The position numbers and the translations under genes were made by a program. From Candidatus Jettenia caeni (lineage in GTDB: Bacteria > Planctomycetota > Brocadiia > Brocadiales > Brocadiaceae), in the NCBI GenBank assembly GCA_000296795.1, contig BAFH01000003.1, positions 1,779,290-1,843,289 on the forward strand: a stretch of DNA of 64,000 nt, written 5' to 3'. The notes beneath the pieces were generated by a model. The model was not told where the DNA came from and made no database searches. It worked only from the letters and a program-made list of their open reading frames with translations. Shown piece after piece: positions 25,790 through 35,731 of the stretch (position 1 is the stretch's first letter; each line of letters opens with the position of its first letter).

Positions 25790-27091
25790 ATGAATATTTC
25801 TAATACTAGAGACCTTATAAGATCCGGGATAATAAAGCGCCTCACTTTGATGTTTACCGGAAATATCTTTGCCGCAGGCCTGGGATTCTTAGCAGTGCTC
25901 ATAATCTCAAGAGAATTGAGTGTAAGTGATTTTGGGCTTTTCAACATGGCAATATCAGTCATACTCATCTCTTCCCGCTTGTCAACTCTTGGCATGGATA
26001 CTACCATGATAAAATTTGCCTCTTCATATTTAATCCTCAAAAAAAAGGCCGAAGTTAATTACGTGCTGAGAACAATTTTTCTTGTAAGGATCATAATAAG
26101 TTCTATCCTTGCTCTTGTAGTGTTCATTGCATCTGAAATAGTATCAACAAAAGTCTTTTACCATCCAGGTTTAACTTCACTTCTTAAATTAGCAGCTTTT
26201 GGCGGCTTAACTTTTTCTCTGTTAAATTATTTAAAATCCGTACTTCATACATATCAATTATTCAGAAAATCCGTTATCCTGCAGATTTTTATTGATTTGG
26301 GTAAGCTATTTACCGTGATAGTTTTAATATGGTATTTAAAAATGAGCGTTTTTATTGCTGTTGCAATTTTTGCTTTCATTCCTGTATTAGGCATCTTTCT
26401 TGGGTTTAAAAATATCTGTCCTGTATTCTTTTCAGAAAAAAAACCTATACAGAATCTCTTCAAACAACTTTTTTCTTATAGTAAATGGATGTTTGTAAGC
26501 AATACGTGTAATCTTATACTTCCGTATGTTGGTATCTTTATGATCTCAAGGATGTTGAGTAGCGAGGCTGCGGGTATCTATGGGTTGGCAGTTAATCTTA
26601 CCTACATCTTTCCAATAATTATTTATTCTTTACACTCCGTACTGTTGCCGAAAGTATCCAGGTTTCGGGAAATAGCACAATTTGAAAAATATATAAGAGA
26701 TGCTTTAAAGGTTTCACTTTATATGGGGATAATAATTGTCCCCTTCTTATTTTTCTCCCATGCTGTTATACAATTCTTTTTTGGTTCTCGATATCTCGGC
26801 GCCGTTCCCGTTTTTAACTGGTTTTTGTTAAGTTACACTATCCTCACCGTTAATACTACTCTCCATGTAGCACTATACTCTATGAGTAAGCCTTACATAA
26901 TAGCTATAGCCGATGTGGTGAATTTGATGGTAATGATCATCGGGTGTTATATCCTCATACCCCTTTTTCATGCTGTGGCCCCAGCCCTCCTTATGTTGAT
27001 TATCCATGCAAGCAATTTGGGTTTTTTTTCTCTGTATATTTTAAAGAACATACGTACGGGGACCATTCTATTTCACAATACACATTATTAA
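25790..27091 (+). CDS. Wzx-type oligosaccharide flippase
   Basis: A 433-residue polytopic membrane protein of the MOP/MATE-like polysaccharide biosynthesis family. It has about 12 to 14 hydrophobic helices and the family opening (LMFTGNIFAAGLGFLAVLIISRELSVSD...FNMA). It should flip the lipid-linked repeat unit from the cytoplasmic to the periplasmic side before polymerisation. It is the only flippase seen and so the likely partner of the Wzy-like protein at 7961. The start has no obvious ribosome-binding site. It converges with the GT2 gene ending at 27122. Confidence 0.88.
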   Translation: MNISNTRDLIRSGIIKRLTLMFTGNIFAAGLGFLAVLIISRELSVSDFGLFNMAISVILISSRLSTLGMDTTMIKFASSYLILKKKAEVNYVLRTIFLVRIIISSILALVVFIASEIVSTKVFYHPGLTSLLKLAAFGGLTFSLLNYLKSVLHTYQLFRKSVILQIFIDLGKLFTVIVLIWYLKMSVFIAVAIFAFIPVLGIFLGFKNICPVFFSEKKPIQNLFKQLFSYSKWMFVSNTCNLILPYVGIFMISRMLSSEAAGIYGLAVNLTYIFPIIIYSLHSVLLPKVSRFREIAQFEKYIRDALKVSLYMGIIIVPFLFFSHAVIQFFFGSRYLGAVPVFNWFLLSYTILTVNTTLHVALYSMSKPYIIAIADVVNLMVMIIGCYILIPLFHAVAPALLMLIIHASNLGFFSLYILKNIRTGTILFHNTHY

Positions 27092-27121
27092 ATTATATCA
27101 GAATGAATCATTATCAGTTTC

Positions 27122-28006
27122 TTAATCTTTCGCATAGCTAACGCATTCCCCGAGAGACCAGGAAATAAGGCCTAAAGTAAACAAAGGTAAAACCTTTAAA
27201 AAAGACAAAAGGTAAATCCTGTTTTTGAAATTGATAAACCCTATTTTGAAGAAAAGCTTCAGGGTAATAAGGGGAGAGAAAATTACATACAGAAACCTTC
27301 TCGATCGGGAAAATCTTTGACTTGTGATGCGTACCCGAGCAAAAGATTGACCATGATGATATTCATGGAGTAAAAATTTACTCAAGTTATCGATATTATG
27401 ATGAAAAATAAGGATAGAGGGTACAAATCGCAAGCGATACCCTTTTTGCTCTAATCGCCAATGATATTCAGTATCAGAGCAATACGTTCCTTCTATAAAG
27501 GCGCCATATTTTTTAAAAACTTCTCTTTTATAAGACATATTTGCCCCGGCAATATCCCGTAACCATTTCGCATGGAGAGAAGGCATCCACTGGCTAAATT
27601 CGCAAAAGTAAGCTGCCCAGCCAACATAGCTTGCAGGATTTCCATTTGCAATAGCGCCCCCTATGGCCACATGAGCGGACTGATGGGCTTTAATAATCTC
27701 ATTGACCCAGTTGCTATCAGCTCTGCAATCCGCGTCAATAAAAGCAATAACCTCTCCTTTCGCCACAGAAATACCAAAGTTGCGTGCATCCCCGCAATAT
27801 TTCCTTTCCTGAAATTTATATACATTAACCTTGGGAAACCTTTCCTTAATAAATTTAGCCGTGTTATCATCAGGAGAACTATCAACAATAATTATCTCAA
27901 AGTCTTTATCGGATACTTGATCTTCTAAAGATTTGAGACAATCTTTTATTGTCTTCTCTGAATTATAGGAAGCTATGATTACTGACAATGGATATTTCTC
28001 AGGCAT
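27122..28006 (-). CDS. Glycosyltransferase family 2
   Basis: A soluble GT2 enzyme of 294 residues. It starts PLSVIIASYNSEKTIKDCL, has the VDSSPDDNT loop and the DXD-like AFIDADCRAD near residue 90, and shows the late cluster YCSDTEYHWRLEQKGY typical for acceptor binding. The C-terminal 40 residues contain a hydrophobic stretch that may bind the membrane. It follows another minus-strand GT2 gene. Sugar specificity cannot be read from sequence. Confidence 0.87.
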   Translation of the reverse strand: MPEKYPLSVIIASYNSEKTIKDCLKSLEDQVSDKDFEIIIVDSSPDDNTAKFIKERFPKVNVYKFQERKYCGDARNFGISVAKGEVIAFIDADCRADSNWVNEIIKAHQSAHVAIGGAIANGNPASYVGWAAYFCEFSQWMPSLHAKWLRDIAGANMSYKREVFKKYGAFIEGTYCSDTEYHWRLEQKGYRLRFVPSILIFHHNIDNLSKFLLHEYHHGQSFARVRITSQRFSRSRRFLYVIFSPLITLKLFFKIGFINFKNRIYLLSFLKVLPLFTLGLISWSLGECVSYAKD

Positions 28007-28082
28007 ACAATAGTCTTATAGCAATTGCATATTCAATATGGATAAAGTAATGTCCATTCATACTGGATGTAACCCTCAGATT

Positions 28083-28976
28083 TTAAAAATTGTTTTGCTG
28101 TTTTTCCTTTCTTTTTCGTTCCGTTAGCTTAACGAGCAAGCCGTATATACCTCCCCGTAAAAGAAAATAAGGTATATGAATAAAAAAGTAATAGGGAATG
28201 AAAACCAATAAATGCATTAATTTGGCATTCAGTAGCTCAAAGAGAAAAAGGTTCCTGAGGAGAAGGTAAGCCCTGCGGAAGATAAATTTATTCATTGTGG
28301 AGGCATTCTTATGCCATACCCGTGCTTCTTTCACTACTACAACCCGAAAACCTTTCTGTGCTGCTCTGACATTGAAATCTGTTTCTTCAAAATAGACCCC
28401 ATATATCGTTTGGAACGATCCGATCTTTTTAAAAACTGATGTCTTTATAAGATTTGAACAGCCTAAGATAGAATCGACCTTAGCTATTTCATCGCCTTTA
28501 TTCCTGAAAATATCGCGTCCACATTTCAGTTTTTTTAGTCTTCCGGTCCAAAAATTTATCTTGTAACCAATATTGTCTATCGTTTCAGGATTGCTATAGG
28601 AATATACAACCGGGGCTATAACACCTATATTCTCATCCTGTTGCCCCACCTCAATGAGTCTTTTTAAAGAATCTTTCTCGACCGCAACATCATTATTGAA
28701 TACCCAGATATAATCTATTTCTCTCTCCATGCCATAAGCAATACCTTGATTTACCGCTCTTACATAGCCAAGGTTCCTCTCATTCTCTATAAGAGAAACC
28801 TCCGGATAATAAAGAGATACTGCCGCCTGAGAACCATCGTTCGATTTGTTATCGATGACCAATATTTTACAATTATCTTTTGGATAATTTAGCTTCATTA
28901 TTGAGGCGAGGCATTCTAAAAGATCATCTTTACCATTCCAGTTGACAATAGCTATCAGAACCGAGGGTATATCCAT
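28083..28976 (-). CDS. Glycosyltransferase family 2, rhamnosyltransferase-like
   Basis: GT2 domain beginning PSVLIAIVNWNGKDDLLECL with VIDNKSNDGS and the metal motif WVFNNDVAVE near residue 95, as in the WbbL-like/rhamnosyltransferase group. A later FEETDFNVRAAQKGF supplies the acidic acceptor motif. The C-terminus has two hydrophobic segments. The frame is open upstream to ATGs at 29000, 29015 and 29069; none has a ribosome-binding site, and 28976 puts the domain at the usual distance from the N-terminus. It probably starts the last EPS transcript, read towards 27122. Confidence 0.85.
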   Translation of the reverse strand: MDIPSVLIAIVNWNGKDDLLECLASIMKLNYPKDNCKILVIDNKSNDGSQAAVSLYYPEVSLIENERNLGYVRAVNQGIAYGMEREIDYIWVFNNDVAVEKDSLKRLIEVGQQDENIGVIAPVVYSYSNPETIDNIGYKINFWTGRLKKLKCGRDIFRNKGDEIAKVDSILGCSNLIKTSVFKKIGSFQTIYGVYFEETDFNVRAAQKGFRVVVVKEARVWHKNASTMNKFIFRRAYLLLRNLFLFELLNAKLMHLLVFIPYYFFIHIPYFLLRGGIYGLLVKLTERKRKEKQQNNF

Positions 28977-29381
28977 AGTATAGGAAGTAGTGCCATACAT
29001 AATTTTTTTTGTCATTATTGAGTTTAAGACATTTCTGAGAGGCAAAAAGAGTATGGTTATAAAATGCAATTAAATTCTCTTACATGCCGGATAACTGCCA
29101 GACCTTTGATGAAGAAAAAAATATGCCAAGATAAGCATAAGATGGGAAAAATACCTAAGTTTTATTAGCAAATCTTTATAAATTTTGCATCAAAATGCAT
29201 GATACTGTAGCACAATTTATTTCATAAGTAATTTATTTGTTTAATCTTATTACACAATAGTATCTGTTATTTTCATGCATCATGAAATAAAATAAAATAC
29301 CGTAATATCCATTACTTTTCTGGTGCAATGAAGAAGCAAACCATATAGGGTAACTATGAGATTATCAAAAATATGAAAAGT

Positions 29382-29427
29382 GCGACATGTCGCATACGTG
29401 TGATATCACAGGAGTGTGACATGGCAA
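29382..29427. repeat. Triple palindrome element, copy D
   Basis: Three units spaced 17 bases: GCGACATGTCGC (29382-29393), TGTGATATCACA (29399-29410) and GTGACATGGCAA (29416-29427). Several changes are symmetrical, so each palindrome is preserved. The right flank AGGAATGAAGGGG...TACTATGCGG resembles that of copy C. Confidence 0.65.
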
Positions 29428-29465
29428 AGGAGAGGAATGAAGGGGTTCGTATACTATGCGGTATA

Positions 29466-29500
29466 GGGGTGAGGAAGATCCAAAAGACCTTCCTCACCCC
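29466..29500 (-). terminator. Strong hairpin downstream of the Cys-rich gene
   Basis: GGGGTGAGGAAG (29466-29477) pairs perfectly with CTTCCTCACCCC (29489-29500) across an 11-base loop. It lies 74 bases past the stop of the minus-strand gene. No T-run follows on that strand, so termination strength is uncertain. Confidence 0.55.
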
Positions 29501-29573
29501 ATGTTAATCTTTTCTATGCTCTGGAAGTATGGAATACGTAATTCTGTAAACCTGATACTACTAAGATTGAATA

Positions 29574-30350
29574 CTATTTAGCCTGTTTTTGGGTTTTCTT
29601 TGATTCATTTTTACATATTGGGCATACCAGGTAATTTTCATCGCAGGTCTCACACTGTTGAATAAGCCATTCCTTTGGTTCCTTCTTACAATCAGGACAT
29701 TTCATTTTCCAGTCTATGGGATGATATGCTTTTCCCTTGATAGGTCTTACCCGCTCTGTTTCACATTTGGGGCACTTACTTTCTATCGATCCGGATTCTA
29801 AACCTCCTTTAGCCTTTTCCTGTTGTGCTTTACAAATTGAGCATGCCAGGAAATCTTCACCACAGGTATCGCAATGCTGAATGATCATCTCTTCCGGTTT
29901 TTGTTTACAGTCAGGACATTTCATTTTCCACTCTACGGGATGATATGCCTTTCCCTTAATAGGTCTTGAGCGTACTAATTTGCATTTGGGACACTTGCTT
30001 TCCATTGTCGTGGCATCTAGCTCAGCAGAAGCTTTTCGACACGCGGGGCATACAAGAACGTCTTTTCCACATTTATCACAATGATGAACAGCATCTCCTG
30101 ATACTTCATTTTTACATTCGGGACAAACCATGGTCTTGGGTAAAAGTAACCCTCTTTTCCCTGGGCTTAAACTCTTTTCTTTACAGGACGGGCAAATGAG
30201 AGTCTCTTCATCTGTTGTGGCTTGTTCAGTAACTACAGTTCTTCTCCCTGGTTCTTCCTCTGAGTAAACAAGATTATCCAGCCAGGTTACCAAACTAAAA
30301 AACGCAACTACAGAAGCAATTGCAATTCCTAAAACTTTTTTATTCAACAT
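29574..30350 (-). CDS. Secreted Cys-rich protein with tandem four-CxxC modules
   Basis: Not a family I can name. A signal/anchor segment (residues 1-30, LNKKVLGIAIASVVAFFSL) is followed by three tandem modules, the second and third nearly identical. Each of these has ESKCPKC, RPIKGKAYHP, WKMKCPDC, QHCDTC or QQCETC, and a last CxxC (ACSIC or VCPIC). That gives four CxxC pairs, enough for two zinc or iron sites per module. The CxxC pairs lack the following His, so these are not haem c sites. A good ribosome-binding site (GGGGGTTGAAAAG) supports the start. A one-module paralogue is encoded at 61797-62147. Proximity to cytochrome genes suggests a periplasmic metal or redox role, unproven. Confidence 0.75.
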   Translation of the reverse strand: MLNKKVLGIAIASVVAFFSLVTWLDNLVYSEEEPGRRTVVTEQATTDEETLICPSCKEKSLSPGKRGLLLPKTMVCPECKNEVSGDAVHHCDKCGKDVLVCPACRKASAELDATTMESKCPKCKLVRSRPIKGKAYHPVEWKMKCPDCKQKPEEMIIQHCDTCGEDFLACSICKAQQEKAKGGLESGSIESKCPKCETERVRPIKGKAYHPIDWKMKCPDCKKEPKEWLIQQCETCDENYLVCPICKNESKKTQKQAK

Positions 30351-30525
30351 CTTTTCAACCCCCTTTCTACGCTTAAAAGTCTAAAATAGGATACAGGTAC
30401 TCTACAAGATGGTAAAGCGAGAAAATAGTATTTGAAAAAAGGAAACATGAAAAGGAATAATAAAAAATTCTTATGTTTAATATGGTATCGTCTAAAATCA
30501 GATCATAACATTGCAAGTAAGAGTA

Positions 30526-30554
30526 TATCTAATCTTTTTTATAAAAATTGTCAA
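30526..30554 (-). promoter_or_regulatory. Sigma-70-like promoter of the Cys-rich gene
   Basis: On the minus strand a perfect TTGACA (30554-30549) is followed after 17 bases by TAGATA (30531-30526). This would give a leader of about 170 bases before the ATG at 30350. Confidence 0.4.
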
Positions 30555-30642
30555 CAAATTTATTTTAAGTAAACTATTAATAAATACTTATTGTTTGCTT
30601 TTTATTCGTGCCCATTCGTGGCTGAAATAGTACTTTATCGGG

Positions 30643-32151
30643 TTATTTTCTTTTTGTTTGAATCAAATCCCGTATTTTATTCAGGGTTGTTGTTAATTCC
30701 CACCAGCCGTTTTTAAATGCAGCATAGTCAGGTCCTTCCATAGCGGATGCGTATCGTACTGAATTAGCGTAGAACAGCCATTGTCTTATCCACAGATGTT
30801 CAATTTCTTCGTCAAAAGGATTCGATGCATCTGCCAATCCTTCTTTCCATGCTTTCAAAAGTAATTGTGTAGCAGATGAAACCATCTTGTCTGTTTCAAC
30901 TATTGTATCGTTCAATCTGTCAAAGTGTTTATTAGCCCAATCTGTACTGTGACAACCCTGACAAACCTTCTTCATTTCAGTTTGCCGCCGCATCTGTTCG
31001 TTCTCATCAATAAGGTACTCAGAGGCCAATTCACCGGTAAGACTCGTGGGAAGGGATTGACCTTCCTTGTTTTTGATACTATAGGTTCTGCCATCTTTGG
31101 GTTGTGGATGGGAATAGATAAGTCCGAAAATCCTTACCCACAACCTTGCGCCGAAATCATGGGTTCTTGGTACAATTACCTTGCTGTCAGGAGTAGCTAT
31201 GAGGCTGTTATGGCAGGTAGCACATGTAGGAGCCTGAAAATCTTTACCAACTCTCCAGGGAACGTTATTCCAATTCCATTCATGCTGGTTTGAGGAGAAA
31301 ATATTCCCATGTTTACTCTCATGGTAAATGTTAAAGGCCGGTACATCCGGTTCGATATGGCATTGGGAGCATGTGTACGGTTTTCTGGCTATCTCTATTG
31401 AGAAGCTGTGTCTTGGATGGCATGAGGTGCATGATCCGCGGCTCTCATCCGGATTAATCCTTCCGACACCCTGATTTGGCCAATTTGTAAGATCAGGGAC
31501 GTATATATCACCCATGCCGGAGGATATCTTTTTCATTCCAAGAACGGTAACTCTGGTTCCATGACAGGCATAGCAACTCTCTGCTTTTGCGCTATCTGAT
31601 GCATTGAGGTGAATTATTTTATCATCTTGTATCTCTTTTGTACTTACAATTGCTTCAACAAGGCTATGATACTGAGGATTCTTTTGAAGATTATCCAATG
31701 CATAGGCCTTCTTGCTAACAGAATACTGGTCGGCTTCTGCAGAATGACAAATCTTACAGTCATTGGGAGATACAATTACGTTGATTTTGAATCCGAAATG
31801 CTCAAAATTGTCCTTGTGTGCAGAAGGATTCTGACTGTGGCACTCATAACAGCCAACGGCCACTGTCTGTAAGGATTCTGGTATTATTTCGCTTGAAATC
31901 CTTCTTTCTAGTGCAGGTTTTTTAAGCGCTCTTTCCGGGGTTGTTTTTGAATGCCTGCTTCTCAGCCAGTCTTCTACTATTCCGGGGGTATAATTTTTGT
32001 GACATATTATACATACCTGAGTCTGTTCGCTTAAATCGGGTGGGGGGGAGATCGCCTTTCTTTCGTCGGAAAACGTTTTCGATGGGTATGCAAAGGTATA
32101 TACAAACAGCAAGGTTAAACAAAATGCGTGAATAAATATTTGCTTTATCAT
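30643..32151 (-). CDS. Octaheme c-type cytochrome, hydroxylamine-oxidoreductase-like
   Basis: Eight CxxCH motifs (CIICH, CYECH, CKICH, CYACH, CTSCH, CSQCH, CATCH, CQGCH) are spread from about residue 47 to 400. A helical C-terminal region follows (QWLFYANSVRYASAM, GPDYAAFKNGWWEL), the layout of the HAO-like octaheme family. In anammox bacteria such paralogues oxidise hydrazine or hydroxylamine or reduce nitrite; which applies cannot be told here, and whether the cross-linking Tyr is present needs an alignment. A signal peptide (IFIHAFCLTLLFVYTFAYPS) directs it to the periplasm or anammoxosome. ATG 32151 has GGAG seven bases upstream and is preferred to 32169. It sits 76 bases downstream of the ATPase gene on the same strand. 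Confidence 0.85.
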   Translation of the reverse strand: MIKQIFIHAFCLTLLFVYTFAYPSKTFSDERKAISPPPDLSEQTQVCIICHKNYTPGIVEDWLRSRHSKTTPERALKKPALERRISSEIIPESLQTVAVGCYECHSQNPSAHKDNFEHFGFKINVIVSPNDCKICHSAEADQYSVSKKAYALDNLQKNPQYHSLVEAIVSTKEIQDDKIIHLNASDSAKAESCYACHGTRVTVLGMKKISSGMGDIYVPDLTNWPNQGVGRINPDESRGSCTSCHPRHSFSIEIARKPYTCSQCHIEPDVPAFNIYHESKHGNIFSSNQHEWNWNNVPWRVGKDFQAPTCATCHNSLIATPDSKVIVPRTHDFGARLWVRIFGLIYSHPQPKDGRTYSIKNKEGQSLPTSLTGELASEYLIDENEQMRRQTEMKKVCQGCHSTDWANKHFDRLNDTIVETDKMVSSATQLLLKAWKEGLADASNPFDEEIEHLWIRQWLFYANSVRYASAMEGPDYAAFKNGWWELTTTLNKIRDLIQTKRK

Positions 32152-32227
32152 AAGACATCTCCTTCTCATAAGATAATTACAAAAATGGTACTCTTTATAG
32201 TACTCTTTGCAGTTTACCCCTCATCGT

Positions 32228-35200
32228 CTATTTCTTCCTTATAAAACATTTTATTATTTCCATAAGAATGAATGTAAGAGAAGAAAATCCGAAGATGGCT
32301 ACCCAATCTTCTAATCCTAATAAGGTTATCTTGAAGATATCATGAAAGTAAGGGATGTAGATAACAGACATCTGCATAGCTAACGAAAGCGCAATTGCCA
32401 ATAACAGTTTTTTATTGGTAAAAACACCGATTCTCAAGAGCGAGTGAGTAGCATTTCTGCAGTTAAATGAGTGAAACAACTGTGAAATAACTACAACAAA
32501 GAAGGCAATCGTTCTGGCGTGTGCAATATCACCATCTAATCCGTAAGGTATTACTTTGTCGGTAAACCAATCATTATAGAATGCGAGAAGGAATGGAATG
32601 CCTCCATACAATACATAGAGATAAGCCAAAAGGGTGCTGAATGCTATAAGAAAACTCTGTAATAGGATCAATGCAAAAAATCTTTTATCCATGAATCGTT
32701 TTGCTGAGCCTCTGTCTGGCAGGTTTATGGCACGGGAACCTGCTGTATCAGCGCTTAATGCCAATGCCGGTAATATATTTGTTACCATGCTTATCCATAG
32801 TATGTGCAAGGGAAATAATGGCGCCGGGAGTTTGAGAACTAAGGCAAAGAGTATAGCCAGAATCTCGCCGGCATTGCAGGAAAGCAAGTAGTGGATAGGC
32901 TTTCGTATGGTAGCATACATACTATTTACTTCGTCAACAGCTATTTTTGCCACTTCGGCAGCTGCAACACCCACAGGTACTTCTACTCTTCTCATAAAGA
33001 GTTTTATTATTTCCATAATAATAAACGTAAGAGAGGAAAATCCAAAGATTAAAATCCAATCTCCGGGTTCCAAAGGTATTACCTTAAAAATAGTATCGAA
33101 ATAAGGGATATAGATAATACTCACTTGCATGGCTAATGAAATCCCAACTGCCAGAAGAAGTTTTTTGTTGGTAAAAGGCCCGATTGCGAATAATGAACGT
33201 CTTGCGTTCCGGCAGTTAAATGATTGAAATAGTTGTGAGATAACCATGACACAGAAGGCAATCGTTCTGGCCCGCACAATATCACCGTCGAATTCGTAGG
33301 GTGCTGTTTTACCGTTAAACCAGTTATTATAGAATGTTTCGAATGCCGCATCAAATCCATACAACACATAGAGATACGCCAGGAGGGTACTGAATGTTAT
33401 GAGGAAGCCTTGTAATACAATTAATTTACCAAGACTTCTGTCTATGATTTGTGCTGTTGATCTTCTGGCCTGCCTTCTCATAATATGCGGATCTACGGTA
33501 TCTACACCTAATGCTAATGCCGGTAATCCATCGGTTGCAATGTTGATCCATAGTATCTGGATTGGAAATAGGGGGAGGGGGAGATTGAATAAGGAGGCGA
33601 AGAGCATGGTCAATACTTCACCGGCATTACAGGAAAGCAAGTAGTGGATAGACTTTTTAATGTTATCGTAGATACCTCTTCCTTCTTCAACAGCCGCTAC
33701 AATAGATGCAAAATTATCATCGGTTATAATAATATCAGATGCCTCTTTAGTAACATCCGTACCGGTAATACCCATAGAGATACCGATACTTGCCTCTTTC
33801 ACAGCAGGGGCGTCATTTACCCCATCCCCGGTCATAGCAACAACGGCGCCTTGTTTCTTCCACGCCCTTACGATCCGGATCTTATGCTCAGCAGAAACTC
33901 GTGCATACACGGCTATCTTTGGCACTTCTTTTTCTAAGGTTTCATCAGAGAGGGTATCTAATTCCATTCCATCGATAACCTTTAAGTTTTCTTTCAGAAA
34001 TCCCAATTCTTCTCCGATTGCACGTGCAGTATTCCTATGGTCTCCCGTAATCATAACCGTTGTTATACATGCCCTGTGACAGGTGACAACAGCATCTTTG
34101 ACTTCCGGCCGGGGAGGGTCAATCATAGCTACAAGTCCGGCAAAGATCATATCCTTTTCAATCGTATCAGGGGTTGGTTTCTCAGGCAGGTGGTCAAGTG
34201 TCTTGAATGCTATACCAAGAACGCGTAAAGCAGCCCCGGCCATCTTGTTGTTTTTATCCAGGATAACACGGATATCCTCTTCTGTTAAATTCCTTACGTT
34301 CCCCTCGACATAGATCTTTGTGCAATCCTTTACAATAACGTCCGGAGCTCCTTTGGTAAAAACAAGGAACTCAGGCGGCATACTTCTCATCGTTGACATC
34401 TTTTTCCGGTCGGAATCAAAGGGAATCTCTGATATCAGGGGAAATTTTTTTTCTAATGCTTCTTTACAAACATCTGCCTTAGCTGCAGCGCTAATAATAG
34501 CGCCCTCCGTAGGATCTCCAATGATTTTCCACGCACTATCTATTTTTTTAAGATGGGCATTATTACACAATACACCGATTTCAAGGACCTTCCTGAGTGT
34601 TTGATGATCAGTTTCTGAAAGGGGTATGCCCCGATAGGAAAAGTCTCCTATCGGGGCATACCCTGTTCCCGAAATATCAAAGGTTTTACCATTGGCAAAT
34701 ATCTTCCTGATGGTCATTTCATTTTGAGTGAGCGTACCTGTTTTATCTGAGCAAATGACATTAGCACAACCCAGTGTCTCCACCGAAGGTAATTTACGGA
34801 TTAATACATGCCGCCTTACCATACGCTGTACCCCCAGCGCTAAAGCTATTGTTACTATGGCAGGGAGGCCTTCGGGAATAGCAGCAACGGCAAGGCTGAC
34901 TGATATGAGGAATGCCTCCAGTAATGGACCTTTCCTCCATATCTCTAAAAAGAAAACGAGAGCTACAATCCCTAAACATACATACACTAACTTTCTTCCA
35001 AATACTTCAAGCTTATGCTGGAGGGGGGTTGCCTCCTTTCCTGCCCCTTGAATGAGACTTGCAATTTTACCCAATTCGGTATGCATCCCCGTTGTTACAA
35101 CAATGCATTTGGCTTTCCCATTCGTTACCGAGGTGCCCATAAACACCATATTTTTTCTGTCTCCAATAGGCAAAGAGGGGTCGGGAAGAGGTTCTGCAGA

Positions 35201-35731
35201 CTTGGTGACCGGCGTCGATTCTCCGGTGAGGGATGCTTCCTGGGCACTTAAACTATAGGAAGAGTATAATCTTCCATCGGCAGGGACATAGTCACCGGCA
35301 TCCAGAAGAACGATATCCCCAGGTACAACGTCCCGTGAAGGGATAGAATGTATTTCGCCATCCCGTGTTACCCGTGAAAAAGGCGCCGATAGCTTTTGCA
35401 AGGCTGCAAGAGATTTTTCAGCACGGTATTCCTGGATAAACCCAATAATGGCATTGATAATAACGATAGCAATGATGGCTAATGCATCATCCCATTCTTT
35501 TAAAACTCCGGAAACTATGGCAGCCGCAATCAATATTAGTACAATAAAGTTATTAAATTGTCCCAAAAAAAGCATAAAAGGAGATACACCTTTTTTTTCC
35601 TCCAATTGGTTATGCCCGTATTTTTCAAGCCTATTTTTGACCTCGGCATGGCTAAGGCCTGTATCGGCGTTAGTCTCCAGTTTCCTTATTACCTCATCAG
35701 CCTGCATAGTATACCAGTGTGTGTTACCCAT
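32228..35731 (-). CDS. P-type cation (Ca2+-type) ATPase with duplicated C-terminal membrane domain
   Basis: Residues 1-915 form a complete P2-type ATPase: N-terminal cation-ATPase domain, phosphatase TGES, M4 PEGLPA (Glu near 287), phosphorylation site DKTGTLT (Asp 329), hinge [10 protein letters not shown], and M5/M6 with NAGE (702-705) and NIATDG (Asp 734). After this the protein repeats the M5-M10 block: residues 943-1167 match 692-916 without a gap, at a period of 251 residues. The second copy keeps NAGE but has SMVTNI, so Asn and Asp of M6 are Ser 981 and Asn 985. The usual length is about 900 residues. It likely pumps Ca2+ or a similar cation; the extra block may be regulatory. GAGG and AGGA precede the ATG. 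Confidence 0.9.
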   Translation of the reverse strand: MGNTHWYTMQADEVIRKLETNADTGLSHAEVKNRLEKYGHNQLEEKKGVSPFMLFLGQFNNFIVLILIAAAIVSGVLKEWDDALAIIAIVIINAIIGFIQEYRAEKSLAALQKLSAPFSRVTRDGEIHSIPSRDVVPGDIVLLDAGDYVPADGRLYSSYSLSAQEASLTGESTPVTKSAEPLPDPSLPIGDRKNMVFMGTSVTNGKAKCIVVTTGMHTELGKIASLIQGAGKEATPLQHKLEVFGRKLVYVCLGIVALVFFLEIWRKGPLLEAFLISVSLAVAAIPEGLPAIVTIALALGVQRMVRRHVLIRKLPSVETLGCANVICSDKTGTLTQNEMTIRKIFANGKTFDISGTGYAPIGDFSYRGIPLSETDHQTLRKVLEIGVLCNNAHLKKIDSAWKIIGDPTEGAIISAAAKADVCKEALEKKFPLISEIPFDSDRKKMSTMRSMPPEFLVFTKGAPDVIVKDCTKIYVEGNVRNLTEEDIRVILDKNNKMAGAALRVLGIAFKTLDHLPEKPTPDTIEKDMIFAGLVAMIDPPRPEVKDAVVTCHRACITTVMITGDHRNTARAIGEELGFLKENLKVIDGMELDTLSDETLEKEVPKIAVYARVSAEHKIRIVRAWKKQGAVVAMTGDGVNDAPAVKEASIGISMGITGTDVTKEASDIIITDDNFASIVAAVEEGRGIYDNIKKSIHYLLSCNAGEVLTMLFASLFNLPLPLFPIQILWINIATDGLPALALGVDTVDPHIMRRQARRSTAQIIDRSLGKLIVLQGFLITFSTLLAYLYVLYGFDAAFETFYNNWFNGKTAPYEFDGDIVRARTIAFCVMVISQLFQSFNCRNARRSLFAIGPFTNKKLLLAVGISLAMQVSIIYIPYFDTIFKVIPLEPGDWILIFGFSSLTFIIMEIIKLFMRRVEVPVGVAAAEVAKIAVDEVNSMYATIRKPIHYLLSCNAGEILAILFALVLKLPAPLFPLHILWISMVTNILPALALSADTAGSRAINLPDRGSAKRFMDKRFFALILLQSFLIAFSTLLAYLYVLYGGIPFLLAFYNDWFTDKVIPYGLDGDIAHARTIAFFVVVISQLFHSFNCRNATHSLLRIGVFTNKKLLLAIALSLAMQMSVIYIPYFHDIFKITLLGLEDWVAIFGFSSLTFILMEIIKCFIRKK
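32231..32905 (-). repeat. ATPase membrane-domain repeat, copy 2 (ligand-poor)
   Basis: It encodes residues 943-1167, running to the stop codon. Similarity extends upstream into the segment [15 protein letters not shown], a decayed version of [17 protein letters not shown]. The copy remains hydrophobic and in frame, but the key M6 Asp is Asn. Confidence 0.88.
32984..33658 (-). repeat. ATPase membrane-domain repeat, copy 1 (functional-looking)
   Basis: It encodes residues 692-916, helices M5-M10 of the cation ATPase, with the ion ligands NAGE and NIATDG intact. It aligns with copy 2 (32231-32905) at a constant offset of 753 bases. Stretches are nearly identical in DNA, for example GGAAAGCAAGTAGTGGATAG in both. 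Confidence 0.88.

Larger units (their letters stand above)
28977..29573. other. Intergenic boundary between the EPS locus and the redox region
   Basis: AT-rich spacer of about 600 bases. It holds copy D of the palindrome element (29382-29427) and a strong hairpin (29466-29500). Part of the left end is an open upstream extension of the GT2 frame (to 29069). Confidence 0.55.

Noticed and set aside
30606-30627. TTCGTGCCCATTCGTGGCTGAA as a conserved element
   Set aside because: It resembles short intergenic strings common in many genomes, but only one copy is seen here and no structure supports it.
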